NCBI RefSeq assembly: GCF_017303375.1
Contig: NZ_JAFKOH010000008.1
Location: 62,001-126,000 of the forward strand
Source: Bacillus sp. NTK074B
Lineage (GTDB): Bacteria > Bacillota > Bacilli > Bacillales > Bacillaceae_B
Length of the DNA: 64,000 nucleotides
Reading direction: 5' to 3'
This document shows positions 1 through 7,760 of this stretch, in pieces. Both the position numbers and the translations under genes were made by a program. Below the pieces are notes generated by a model. That model was given only the letters and a program-made list of their open reading frames with translations, searched no databases and was not told where the DNA came from. Positions within the stretch are counted from its first letter, which is position 1. Each line of letters starts with the position of its first letter.

Positions 1-183
1 TGATCTCCAGGGGCTGGCTCAGAGTCCCACCGTCATATAATCCGCCTGGTTCCCCTGCCAGAGAGTAGGTGACAGGTGGCGACGCTAATATCGGGGGAAA
101 TGGAGATCGCTGAAAAAAAAACCAAGGGGACAGGTACCCCGGCCCAAAAAATCCACGGTACCTGTCCCCTTGGCTTGCTCTCT
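1..183. repeat. Intergenic stretch with a family-A palindromic repeat
   Basis: No gene can be supported in bases 1-183. Bases 118-175 form a long imperfect inverted repeat (AACCAAGGGGACAGGTACC pairing with GGTACCTGTCCCCTTGG) lying just beyond the 3' end of the TetR gene, so it may act as its terminator. The same GGGACAGGT/ACCTGTCCC core recurs at about 18.1, 20.2, 21.2, 34.6 and 39.9 kb. The first 40 bases could hold the tail of a plus-strand gene (a frame closes with TAA at 38-40), but too little is present to say. Confidence 0.7.
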
Positions 184-771
184 CTAATGAGAAAGGATGC
201 GCAGGATCGATTCGTAACACATCTTCCGGTAATCCTCGTGCAGTTCATCGTCATCCTGCATGAGCCATTGAATGAGGCTGCCGTCGATCATGGCCCGGAT
301 GCTTTTGGCGGCCTGTTGGATGTCCTTGACTTGAAAGACATCCTCTTTGATTCCCTGCTGGATGATTTGTTCCCCGATGGACCAGCAGTTTTCATAGAAA
401 CCCTGGTTGATTTGTTTGTAGCGGTCATCGTTTTTCACTTGGGCCAAAAAGTCCAGGTACACCCGGTAGAATGTCCGATTTTCAGAAGGGCTGATGAACA
501 CCTGGTGAAGATAAGCCTCGAGTTTACCCAGAGCAGAATCCTCCCCATTCACGGATTCTGCTTCTTTTTCATAAATCCTGGTGGTGAGCCATTCAAACAG
601 GTGGGCGAAGACGTCCCCTTTATTTTTAAAATAGTAGTTGGTGACCCCTTTACTGACGTCGGCGTAATCGGCAATATCCTGAAGGGTGACGGATTCGTAA
701 CCTTTTTCCGATGCGGCTTGAAAGGCGGCCTTTAGTATTTGTTTGCGTCGTTGTTCAGCTTTTTTCGCCAT
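184..771 (-). CDS. TetR/AcrR family transcriptional repressor
   Basis: 195-aa one-component repressor. An N-terminal TetR helix-turn-helix (residues about 10-55, with the typical ...VSKGVTNYYFKNKGD recognition-helix region) is followed by an all-helical ligand-binding and dimerisation domain of normal length. The ATG at 771 is preferred over longer versions because the protein then begins MAKKAEQRRKQIL, as is usual in the family. A GGAGG lies 12 nt upstream. The gene is divergent from the reductase at 914. A palindrome TGACCGGTCA (853-862) overlaps the -35 region of that gene, so the natural inference is that this protein represses the reductase and perhaps itself. The inducer is unknown; a fatty-acid or acyl-CoA-type ligand would suit an AcuI-like target. 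Family call is firm, target is inferred. Confidence 0.9.
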   Translation of the reverse strand: MAKKAEQRRKQILKAAFQAASEKGYESVTLQDIADYADVSKGVTNYYFKNKGDVFAHLFEWLTTRIYEKEAESVNGEDSALGKLEAYLHQVFISPSENRTFYRVYLDFLAQVKNDDRYKQINQGFYENCWSIGEQIIQQGIKEDVFQVKDIQQAAKSIRAMIDGSLIQWLMQDDDELHEDYRKMCYESILRILSH

Positions 772-851
772 TGTGACATACAACCTCCAGTTGAAACTAC
801 ATCCATTATACAAAATGCCAGGGTATTTTTAAACTGGCCGGATAAAATAAA

Positions 852-881
852 TTGACCGGTCAGTATAAAATATACTATGAT
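852..881 (+). promoter_or_regulatory. Promoter with overlapping TetR-type operator
   Basis: TTGACC (852-857), an 18-bp spacer and TATGAT (876-881) make a sigma-A-like promoter for the reductase gene. The perfect palindrome TGACCGGTCA at 853-862 covers the -35 box, as expected for a repressor operator bound by the adjacent TetR protein. Binding is inferred from position only. Confidence 0.65.
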
Positions 882-913
882 GAACGTAATTCATTCGAAA
901 GGGGAAGATTCAG

Positions 914-1909
914 ATGTCAAACTCATTTAAAGCACTTGTTGTCAATAAAACGGAAGAAGATTTCTCGTTGAACGTTGGATCCCTCACACATGACGATTTA
1001 CCGGAAGGGGATGTGACGATCCGCGTCCATTATTCCAGCGTGAACTATAAAGACGGGCTGGCGAGCATTCCGAAGGGGAATATTGTGAAATCGTATCCGT
1101 TTGTACCGGGGATCGATCTCGCGGGAGTTGTTACGTCATCAGAAGATTCCCGCTATCAAGAGGGTGACGAGGTGGTTGTGACGAGCTATGAGCTTGGTGT
1201 TTCCCATTACGGGGGATACAGCGAATATGCCCGGGTCCCGGCTGATTGGGTCATCCCGCTTCCGGAAGGGTTGACCATGAAAGAGGCGATGACGTTCGGG
1301 ACGGCAGGATTTACAGCGGCCCTGTCCATTCATCAATTGGAGAAGAACGGATTGACTCCTGAAAACGGGCCGGTATTGGTGACGGGAGCCACAGGCGGAG
1401 TAGGGAGCATGGCGGTTTCCATGCTTGCAAAACGGAATTATGACGTCATCGCGAGTACAGGGAAAGAGTCGGAACATGAGTATCTTAAGGGGTTAGGTGC
1501 AAAAGAGATCGTCTCACGGGATGACGTGAACCCTGAGAAGATCCGTCCGATCGGGAAACAGCGCTGGGCCGGTGCGGTCGATCCTGTCGGCGGTAAGACG
1601 CTTGCCGCCGTATTGAGCAACACCAAATACGGGGGATCGGTTGCGGTCAGCGGATTGACAGGCGGGGGGGATGTCCCGACGACAGTGTTCCCGTTCATTC
1701 TTAGAGGCGTCAACTTATTGGGGATTGATTCGGTGTATTGCCCGAAAGATCTGCGAGAAACGCTTTGGGAACGCATGGCGACGGATTTGAAGCCCGATGG
1801 ACTGCAGGACATTCAGCGTGAAGTCTCATTTGATGATCTACCTGATGCCCTGTCTGAAATCCTGGCAGGAAAGGCAAGAGGGAGAACGGTTGTGAAGGTT
1901 TCAGAGTAA
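914..1909 (+). CDS. yhfP: YhdH/YhfP (AcuI-type) NADPH-dependent quinone oxidoreductase / acryloyl-CoA reductase
   Basis: 331-aa member of the zinc-independent medium-chain dehydrogenase/reductase (MDR) superfamily, YhdH/AcuI branch, normal length. The N-terminal GroES-like substrate domain carries SSVNYKDGLAS near residue 43. The Rossmann domain has the NADPH-binding loop VTGATGGVGSMAVSMLAKR near residues 157-175. AcuI enzymes reduce acryloyl-CoA with NADPH; B. subtilis YhfP is a paralogue of unknown substrate, so the physiological reaction here is not certain. Cytoplasmic. The start ATG follows an AAGGGGA ribosome site. The gene is divergent from a TetR regulator with an operator-like palindrome in its promoter, suggesting induced detoxification of a reactive enoyl compound. 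A strong terminator follows immediately. Confidence 0.88.
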   Translation: MSNSFKALVVNKTEEDFSLNVGSLTHDDLPEGDVTIRVHYSSVNYKDGLASIPKGNIVKSYPFVPGIDLAGVVTSSEDSRYQEGDEVVVTSYELGVSHYGGYSEYARVPADWVIPLPEGLTMKEAMTFGTAGFTAALSIHQLEKNGLTPENGPVLVTGATGGVGSMAVSMLAKRNYDVIASTGKESEHEYLKGLGAKEIVSRDDVNPEKIRPIGKQRWAGAVDPVGGKTLAAVLSNTKYGGSVAVSGLTGGGDVPTTVFPFILRGVNLLGIDSVYCPKDLRETLWERMATDLKPDGLQDIQREVSFDDLPDALSEILAGKARGRTVVKVSE

Positions 1910-1917
1910 GAGGAAGA

Positions 1918-1950
1918 GGCTTATCTCAAAAGGGATAAGCCCCTTTTTTT
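1918..1950 (+). terminator. Rho-independent terminator after the reductase gene
   Basis: Stem GGCTTATC (1918-1925) pairs with GATAAGCC (1934-1941), followed by CCCTTTTTTT. The U-tract abuts the stop codon of the convergent gerB-type gene. Confidence 0.9.
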
Positions 1951-3043
1951 ATGCTCTTTTCCTCGTTTTCCAAAATACCACGACTCCCAACAGAAAGGGG
2001 AGAATGAATTGAAACGGGATGTGGAGGTAGTAGGGAACCAGGTTCAAGCCGACATATAAATGTTCCTCAATATCTCTGCTGCGGTGAAGAGAAAGGATAT
2101 ACACAATGGACAGCAAGAGAAGAACGTGCCAATTCTTATGTTTCATCGTGAATAACTGGGTAAGAACGATTCTTGCCGCATAGATGAACACCGATATTTT
2201 GATAAACCCCCCACCGATCAGAAGGAGGTAGGTGAAGATTTCCAGATGCTCTAACACTCCTAAGTACGAGATCATTTCCATCGCTTTGACAAAAGGGAAG
2301 TAATACGTATTGGCAAACGGTGCATGGAGGATCCCGATGACCAGCTCCATCGTCACTATAATGATAAGACCGGCAAGAACGATGGGAATCCATGCGAACG
2401 TGATGAGCTGACCTTTCTTGACCGTGAGCGGGATAAATACGAGAAACACAACGAGCTCGCCGTAAGGAAATGTAAGACCTATGGGAAAGATCATCTTCCA
2501 AAGGGGCTTCCATCCATGTGAGAAGAGAGGCATCAAGAATCTACCTTGAAATTCCGCTGAGAAAAAACCAAGGAGCCACAGAGCGACAAGAGTCACTATG
2601 GAGAAAAAGGATAGGATGACTGCGCTTCTTGCAATGGCTTCGAATCCAAGGATGATACAGTAACCAATCACGATCAAGAAGGGAATGGAAGCAATCCAGT
2701 TGGGGGCATCAGGGAATAGTACTTGAGTGGTGAAAAACGCGAAATCATTCATCACTCTTGCGGCTATGTAAAGAAAGTAGAAGCTGAATAAAACAGCCAA
2801 AACCTTTGAAAATACGGATCCGAACCCCATTTCCAAGAGAGGGACGAATTCTTTCCATTCACTCCTTTTTAACAGGATAAGGTAGGAGTAGAACAAGAGA
2901 GTCCCAAATCCCATTTCGATTAAGATCGCCCAAAAGCTGTCTTCCATGGCAGAAAAATTCAAGCCAACCACGACGGTGCTTCCAATTAAAAAAAGGAGCA
3001 TCATGGTACATAGTTCAAGCAACGAGATGGATTCTTTGTTCAT
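1949..3043 (-). CDS. GerAB-type spore germination permease (GerB subunit), operon 1
   Basis: 364-aa integral membrane protein of the endospore-germination permease family (APC superfamily) with about ten hydrophobic helices throughout, opening NKESISLLELCTMMLLFLIG. In GerA-type receptors this subunit sits in the spore inner membrane and binds the small-molecule germinant. Length is typical. The start ATG follows an excellent AAGGAGGGGG site. It is the last gene of a minus-strand operon in order A (5718-4231), C (4234-3065), B, 21 nt after the C gene. This order differs from the A-B-C of B. subtilis gerA but is also used by the second receptor operon in this window. Germinant specificity cannot be read from sequence. 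Confidence 0.93.
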   Translation of the reverse strand: MNKESISLLELCTMMLLFLIGSTVVVGLNFSAMEDSFWAILIEMGFGTLLFYSYLILLKRSEWKEFVPLLEMGFGSVFSKVLAVLFSFYFLYIAARVMNDFAFFTTQVLFPDAPNWIASIPFLIVIGYCIILGFEAIARSAVILSFFSIVTLVALWLLGFFSAEFQGRFLMPLFSHGWKPLWKMIFPIGLTFPYGELVVFLVFIPLTVKKGQLITFAWIPIVLAGLIIIVTMELVIGILHAPFANTYYFPFVKAMEMISYLGVLEHLEIFTYLLLIGGGFIKISVFIYAARIVLTQLFTMKHKNWHVLLLLSIVYILSLHRSRDIEEHLYVGLNLVPYYLHIPFQFILPFLLGVVVFWKTRKRA

Positions 3044-3064
3044 CTCTTTCCCCCTCCTTTTCTC

Positions 3065-4234
3065 TTATTGTTTAATATGGCCTAATCCTCTGAATTGAAC
3101 ATCTACAAATGTCTCAACTTGTGGGGAAGAAAGGAAATCCTTCTCATTTCGTTTCTCTTCCCATACATCGGGATGTTGACGATAAAGGGCATCTTGAAGT
3201 CCAATGACGTCCGTCCCCTCCTCTTCTGTCTTCTGGATGAACTTCTCTATGTCGGACTTGATCTGCGTTTCCATTTTCTGCTCCAGCTTCTTCTCGTAGG
3301 CTAAGCTGTTCAAATCTTTACTGCAGGAAAACTGCTCAAGGTTTCCTTCTAATTTTACTCTCAGTCGGAATCTGACTGGGTCCGTTTCCGCTCTAAGGGA
3401 AGACGAGGTTTTGATCGTGTTGAGAGTGAACGAAGGATCACTGTTGGGACACTGGGTGGAAATCGAGACAACCTGATCGACTCCCTTGATCAAGGCCAAC
3501 GTATTGCTTTCCTCCTGGGTTAAGTAGGAGGAAAGCTTCTCCCCTTTAAATGTTGCGAAGCCCTCAAGGGAAAGGCGGGTTCCAGGGGTGAAACCTTCGA
3601 TATTCGTCTTGGACATCCCTTTCTCCACGTTTCCGAGAACCACCATGTAAGGGATTACGATGTCCGAAGTCTTGTCAGTAAGATAACTCTTAATCCGTTC
3701 TGAAGAAGCGCCCACCAGGTTCCCCCAGGCTTCTGTGGAATTCTTTAGCATAGTATTCGTATAAAGGGAAGACAGTTTCTTCTGAGGAGTGAACAAGTTC
3801 AGGAAAACATCCGGGCGTTCTTCTTTTAAAATGATGGTGTTGGTATTTGCCGGAACCCGAGGGTCACGGATCAGAAAATCCAGGGTTTCCGTCAACCCTT
3901 CTTCTTTCACTAGCTTCTCACTCATGACTACGATTTGAAGGGTGTCAAGAATTGGCTCCTTCAAAGATTCCTTTTTCATTTTCTGGATGGCTTCGGGTAT
4001 GGTTCTCCCCATGTGGGTATAGGTGAACCCGCCTGTCGGGTCCACAGAGTTCTTCTGATTCGCAGATGGGTTGAAGATCTGCAGGGTAACGGTATACCCT
4101 TCTTCTGCTTTATCCACTCCGAGACCTGACACCAGTTCAACCTCATCTAACCGGTTGTTCTTGACATAGCTCACAAGGATGATGCCCATCAGGATAAAAA
4201 GGATGGTGATGAGACGTAATTTCGTTACATTCAC
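3065..4234 (-). CDS. GerAC-type (Ger(x)C) germination receptor C subunit lacking a lipobox cysteine, operon 1
   Basis: 389-aa Ger(x)C family protein, complete in length and ending in the usual C-terminal domain. Family members are lipoproteins beginning ...LSGCWDRREL; here the corresponding stretch reads ILVSYVKNNRLDEVELVSG, so the lipobox Cys is replaced and no other Cys is near. The N-terminal hydrophobic segment (residues 6-24) would therefore remain as a transmembrane anchor or uncleaved signal instead of a diacylglycerol anchor. Start GTG at 4234 follows AAGGAG at 8 nt, and the GTGA overlaps the stop of the A gene, so translation is coupled. The paralogue at 15711 keeps LSGC. Function in germination is inferred from family and operon. 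Confidence 0.9.
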   Translation of the reverse strand: MNVTKLRLITILFILMGIILVSYVKNNRLDEVELVSGLGVDKAEEGYTVTLQIFNPSANQKNSVDPTGGFTYTHMGRTIPEAIQKMKKESLKEPILDTLQIVVMSEKLVKEEGLTETLDFLIRDPRVPANTNTIILKEERPDVFLNLFTPQKKLSSLYTNTMLKNSTEAWGNLVGASSERIKSYLTDKTSDIVIPYMVVLGNVEKGMSKTNIEGFTPGTRLSLEGFATFKGEKLSSYLTQEESNTLALIKGVDQVVSISTQCPNSDPSFTLNTIKTSSSLRAETDPVRFRLRVKLEGNLEQFSCSKDLNSLAYEKKLEQKMETQIKSDIEKFIQKTEEEGTDVIGLQDALYRQHPDVWEEKRNEKDFLSSPQVETFVDVQFRGLGHIKQ

Positions 4235-5718
4235 GATTCATTCTCCTTATTGGAAGGATCCTCCATCGGCTCTTCCTTATGAAATAGCGGTATGCTCTGG
4301 TTGATTTCCGGGATAGGATTTCGAACAAAAACGTCCTTGGCCATGTCCCTCCGTGCAAATGGAGTAATGGGGGACAGATAGGGAACGGTGAAGGACCGTA
4401 AATAACAGAGATGGACTAAAAGCAATAGCGTGAATAAGGCAAGTCCGTACAGCCCGAGAAGAGCCCCGATCAGAATCAGACTGATCTTTAGTATCCTGAC
4501 TGAGTAGTTCATGATGGCTATCGGAACGAGACTGGAATAAATAAACGAAACACTGACGATGACCAGGGTAATGGGCTGAACGAGCTGGGCCTCTACAGAA
4601 GCCTGACCGAACACAATGGCCCCGAATAAAGAAAGGGTGATGATGACGGCCTGTGGAAGACGGGTCGTTCCCTCAAAGATGGCATCTGTCAGCATGACAA
4701 CCGCCAGTACCTCAAAGGCGGTGGGAAATGGGACGAGTTCTTGTTGTGCGGTGAATCCCACCAGCAGATTCACCGGCAGGAGCCCCTTATGGAAGGTGGT
4801 GAACGCCACATAAAGGGCTGGGATATAAAGAGCCACCCAGAAAAAGATAAACCGGAGGGACCGCACATACTTTGTTGCTTCACTCTGGATAGAATAATCG
4901 TCCGCAGACTGAAAGAATTGAATAAATACTGCAGGGGCAATCAGGGCATATGGACTTCCATCTACAACGATGCACACCCGCCCCTCCAAGACCTCCGCCA
5001 CGGCAACGTCGGGTCTGTCCGTGTCAAGAATTAAGGGAAAAAGGGTTTTTGACTCTTTGGTTAAGTACTCTGAAATATAATTGGAACCAATGACCGATTC
5101 CAGGGAGATGTCTGTAAGCTTTTGTTTAATGGCCTTCAGGATGTCACGGTCGACTACATGATCAAGATAAACAAGGGAGACAGACGTCTGAGTGATATGG
5201 CCATAGGTTTCGGTTTCAACCTTTAGGGAGGGGTTTTTGATATATTTGCGGATCATTCCCACATTTCCGCTGCGGCTCTCCGTGAATCCCACATCTGGTC
5301 CCTGGACGGTCCGCTGCCCTTTGGGACTTGAGGGGGATCGCTCCTCCCATTTGGATGTATCGGCGGCAAGGACGTCTTGCCGATCTTCAAAGAGGATAAG
5401 AGTGGCTCCTTCCATTAACTTTGCGATGATCGTATCAGGATCGGTAATCGTTTCGATATTGGTCACTTGAATGACCTGTTGTATTAAAAAAGGGAGGAGC
5501 CGTTCCTTGTCAACGCAGGTTCGATTCTGCATAAAGGGTTCAATGATATGCTCCTGGATCGATGTTGTGTCCACAATGTTCTCTATGTAAAGAAGGCAGG
5601 CTTGAAGATCGTGACCGGCTACATGTAAGTAGCGTATTTTCAAATCGGAGCTGTTCCCGCATGATGTAAGAAGCGCAGAGACTCTTTCTTCCAACGTGCC
5701 TGTTTGGTTCGTATTCAT
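4231..5718 (-). CDS. GerAA-type spore germination receptor A subunit, operon 1
   Basis: 495-aa GerA-family protein with a hydrophilic N-terminal domain (residues 1-about 290) and a C-terminal block of four to five membrane helices containing the conserved DRPDVAVAEVLEGRVCIVVDGSP segment before the first helix. It forms the core of the germinant receptor in the spore inner membrane. The ATG at 5718 is chosen because AAGGG lies 8 nt upstream; an in-frame GTG nine bases earlier overlaps that ribosome site and is less likely. First gene of the A-C-B operon. A sigma-G-like promoter lies 32-61 bp upstream. Divergent from the cyanophycinase-like gene at 5947. Confidence 0.93.
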   Translation of the reverse strand: MNTNQTGTLEERVSALLTSCGNSSDLKIRYLHVAGHDLQACLLYIENIVDTTSIQEHIIEPFMQNRTCVDKERLLPFLIQQVIQVTNIETITDPDTIIAKLMEGATLILFEDRQDVLAADTSKWEERSPSSPKGQRTVQGPDVGFTESRSGNVGMIRKYIKNPSLKVETETYGHITQTSVSLVYLDHVVDRDILKAIKQKLTDISLESVIGSNYISEYLTKESKTLFPLILDTDRPDVAVAEVLEGRVCIVVDGSPYALIAPAVFIQFFQSADDYSIQSEATKYVRSLRFIFFWVALYIPALYVAFTTFHKGLLPVNLLVGFTAQQELVPFPTAFEVLAVVMLTDAIFEGTTRLPQAVIITLSLFGAIVFGQASVEAQLVQPITLVIVSVSFIYSSLVPIAIMNYSVRILKISLILIGALLGLYGLALFTLLLLVHLCYLRSFTVPYLSPITPFARRDMAKDVFVRNPIPEINQSIPLFHKEEPMEDPSNKENES

Positions 5719-5749
5719 AACGTTCACCCTTATGATTGTGTCAATACGT

Positions 5750-5779
5750 TAGTATGCGCGAAATGTATATAGGCCATTC
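5750..5779 (-). promoter_or_regulatory. Putative sigma-G (forespore) promoter for ger operon 1
   Basis: On the minus strand GAATGG (5779-5774) and CATACTA (5756-5750) are separated by 17 bp, matching the sigma-G pattern (-35 GNATR, -10 CATNNTA). Germinant receptor operons are classically transcribed by sigma-G in the forespore, which supports the assignment. Not experimentally shown. Confidence 0.6.
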
Positions 5780-5946
5780 TTTCAGAAAGCCGTTTTCTTT
5801 AATGGTATTTCTGGTGGAAATGGATGGAAACCAATAAGAACCAATTGAATTTTAAATATTCTTATTATTCAGTCGTATAGCCGTTTTAGACATTGGCATG
5901 GAACTTGCATTAAGGTTGGTGATTGAATAAAAAGGAGGACGAGCAT

Positions 5947-6960
5947 GTGAAGAAATGGATCGCTGGATGCTTGGTAATGGTTTTATGGGGAAGCACCGTG
6001 GTGACGGCAGGTGCTGCAAGAAGCAGCTATACGTACTACCCTTATGGAAGTCAAGCCGATGTCACGACTCAGACGACGTACGGTGTGAATATGATGGGAG
6101 GATCGACGGATGTGGATGAGGCGATGAGGTGGATGGCAGAGAAAGCGAATGGAGGGGACTTCGTGATCCTCAGAACGTCGGGAAGTGACGGGTACAATCA
6201 GTACTTATATGATTTAGCTGCAGCCAATCAGTCTCCGCTTAATTCAGTGGAAACCATTCTGTTGGAAAACCGGAACGCTTCGTATGACAGCTTCGTACTG
6301 AATAAAGTGAAGAATGCTGAAGCTGTTTTCTTTGCAGGTGGAGATCAGTTTCTATATGTGGATTATATTGAAGGGACTCCATTGGAGGATGCATTGAATT
6401 CGAGGATTCAGAAAGGGATTCCCATCGGCGGGACGTCTGCCGGACTCGCAATCCAAGGAGATTTCGTCTATGACGCCGCCAACGGAACCGTCTATTCGGA
6501 TGAAGCGTTGGCTGATCCTTACAACCGCTATATGACGTTCTCAAGGAACTTCCTTGAGAATCGTTATTTGGATCATACGATCACGGATAGTCACTTCGAG
6601 CAGCGGGACCGGATGGGGCGCCTGGTGGGATTCTTATCACGGAATCTCTTGGATGGATGGACCACTGAGGCGAGGGGGATTGCCGTGAACGAGCAGACGG
6701 CTCTGTTAATCGAAGCAGATGGATCAGCAAGGGTCGTCGTACAGCCTGGCGGGACCAATCAATCCGTGTATCTTGCCAAAGCGGCTTCCCGGCCCAGCCA
6801 GGTATCACCGCTCTCAATCAGTGGTATTAACATCATTAAGCTGAATGACGGAGATACCATCGATATGACAAACTGGACGAATCACACAGGCTATTCCTAT
6901 CAGCTCGATGCTGTTGACGGTGTATTGAATTCATCAAGCGGATCGATTTATGGGAACTAG
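5947..6960 (+). CDS. Secreted cyanophycinase-like peptidase (S51 family)
   Basis: 337-aa precursor with a Sec signal peptide (KKWIAGCLVMVLWGSTVVTAGAA). The body is of the peptidase S51/cyanophycinase type, a class-I glutamine-amidotransferase-like fold. The nucleophile elbow GGTSAGLA is near residues 162-169, preceded by AVFFAGGDQF and followed by DSHFEQRDRMGRL, all typical of cyanophycinases. Relatives hydrolyse beta-Asp-Arg peptides of cyanophycin or isoaspartyl/aspartyl dipeptides. Export implies scavenging of an external polymer or peptide; no cyanophycin synthetase is in the window. Start GTG at 5947 follows AAAGGAGG by 8 nt. A strong terminator follows. Function is inferred from family motifs. 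Confidence 0.87.
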   Translation: MKKWIAGCLVMVLWGSTVVTAGAARSSYTYYPYGSQADVTTQTTYGVNMMGGSTDVDEAMRWMAEKANGGDFVILRTSGSDGYNQYLYDLAAANQSPLNSVETILLENRNASYDSFVLNKVKNAEAVFFAGGDQFLYVDYIEGTPLEDALNSRIQKGIPIGGTSAGLAIQGDFVYDAANGTVYSDEALADPYNRYMTFSRNFLENRYLDHTITDSHFEQRDRMGRLVGFLSRNLLDGWTTEARGIAVNEQTALLIEADGSARVVVQPGGTNQSVYLAKAASRPSQVSPLSISGINIIKLNDGDTIDMTNWTNHTGYSYQLDAVDGVLNSSSGSIYGN

Positions 6961-6971
6961 ATAGAAGACGG

Positions 6972-7005
6972 GAGGGACGGACCTATAGGTCCGTCCCTCA
7001 TTTTT
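6972..7005 (+). terminator. Rho-independent terminator
   Basis: Perfect 12-bp stem GAGGGACGGACC (6972-6983) / GGTCCGTCCCTC (6988-6999) with a TATA loop, followed by ATTTTTA. Terminates the cyanophycinase-like gene. Confidence 0.92.
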
Positions 7006-7009
7006 ATGG

Positions 7010-7035
7010 GAGCCAAGGGACCCCTGGCTCTCTTT
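7010..7035. repeat. Shortened family-A palindromic repeat
   Basis: GAGCCAAGGGACCCCTGGCTC resembles the family-A element seen complete at 39918-39947, but the central TGTCCC block is missing. It sits between a terminator and the 3' end of the DJ-1/PfpI gene. Confidence 0.55.
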
Positions 7036-7037
7036 TG

Positions 7038-7616
7038 TTAAACGGACGGAATCGAGCCCTTCTTAAAGAACCCGTACCAATTCTCAATGTCTTTCTCGTC
7101 CCGTACGTTCAATTCCAATAAGATTTCTCTTGTGAATTCTAGGGCAGCCGTCCCATTCGCCGTGATCAGACCGTTGTCACGTACGGAAGGTTGGGCTATG
7201 TAATGTTCTTCCCCACGATAAGCCGGTGCTCCTTCTTTTAAATAAGGAAGTGAATTTCCCGTATGCCTGCTGTGATCAAGAAATCCGTGCATGCCGAGGA
7301 ATGTTGTGGCGTCGCAAATCGCTGCGACGGGAATGTTTTGGTCGAAACAATCCTTCACCAACTTCTCGATCTTCTGATTCTTCTCTTCCCGCCACGTGGT
7401 TCCGCCAGGCAGGATTAACATGCTGAACGTTTCTGGAGCATCATCCATGCTGTAATCAGGAAGGACCTTCAACCCGCCCATGGAAATCTTGGGCTCTTTG
7501 TCGAGTGCTACGGTCTCAACCTGATAGCCAGTTGAAGACTTATTCAACTCCGCTGTGACATAGCTTGCTTCCCAATCGGCGAAGCCGTCTGTTAGAAATA
7601 CCAACACTTTTTTCAT
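7038..7616 (-). CDS. DJ-1/PfpI family glutamine-amidotransferase-like protein
   Basis: 192-aa cytoplasmic protein of the DJ-1/PfpI superfamily. It begins MKKVLVFLTDGFADWEASY. The conserved nucleophile elbow is AAICDATTFLG near residue 101 (Cys), and a downstream His lies in HSRHTGNS. Members act as protease or chaperone-like, deglycase or isonitrile hydratase-like enzymes; the closest B. subtilis relatives are stress proteins without a defined substrate, so only the fold is claimed. The ATG at 7616 is chosen because AAGGAGG lies 8 nt upstream; the longer in-frame openings have no ribosome site. Monocistronic, divergent from the histidine kinase at 7761. Confidence 0.85.
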   Translation of the reverse strand: MKKVLVFLTDGFADWEASYVTAELNKSSTGYQVETVALDKEPKISMGGLKVLPDYSMDDAPETFSMLILPGGTTWREEKNQKIEKLVKDCFDQNIPVAAICDATTFLGMHGFLDHSRHTGNSLPYLKEGAPAYRGEEHYIAQPSVRDNGLITANGTAALEFTREILLELNVRDEKDIENWYGFFKKGSIPSV

Positions 7617-7760
7617 ATGCATCTCCTCCTTGTTCCATTTTACCATAACGGGTTTCGCATATATTCCATATATATGGAATGTAGAGTGAATATGGAAATT
7701 TACTGGTCTCATCTTCCAGATTCCCTTATAATGGTGACAGAACACAAGGGGGATTAATGT

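Noticed and set aside
1..40. 3' end of a plus-strand gene ending in TAA at 38-40
   Set aside because: Only about twelve codons are visible and no family can be recognised.
76..735. Plus-strand 219-codon frame opposite the TetR gene
   Set aside because: No ribosome site or family resemblance; the opposite strand encodes a clear TetR protein.
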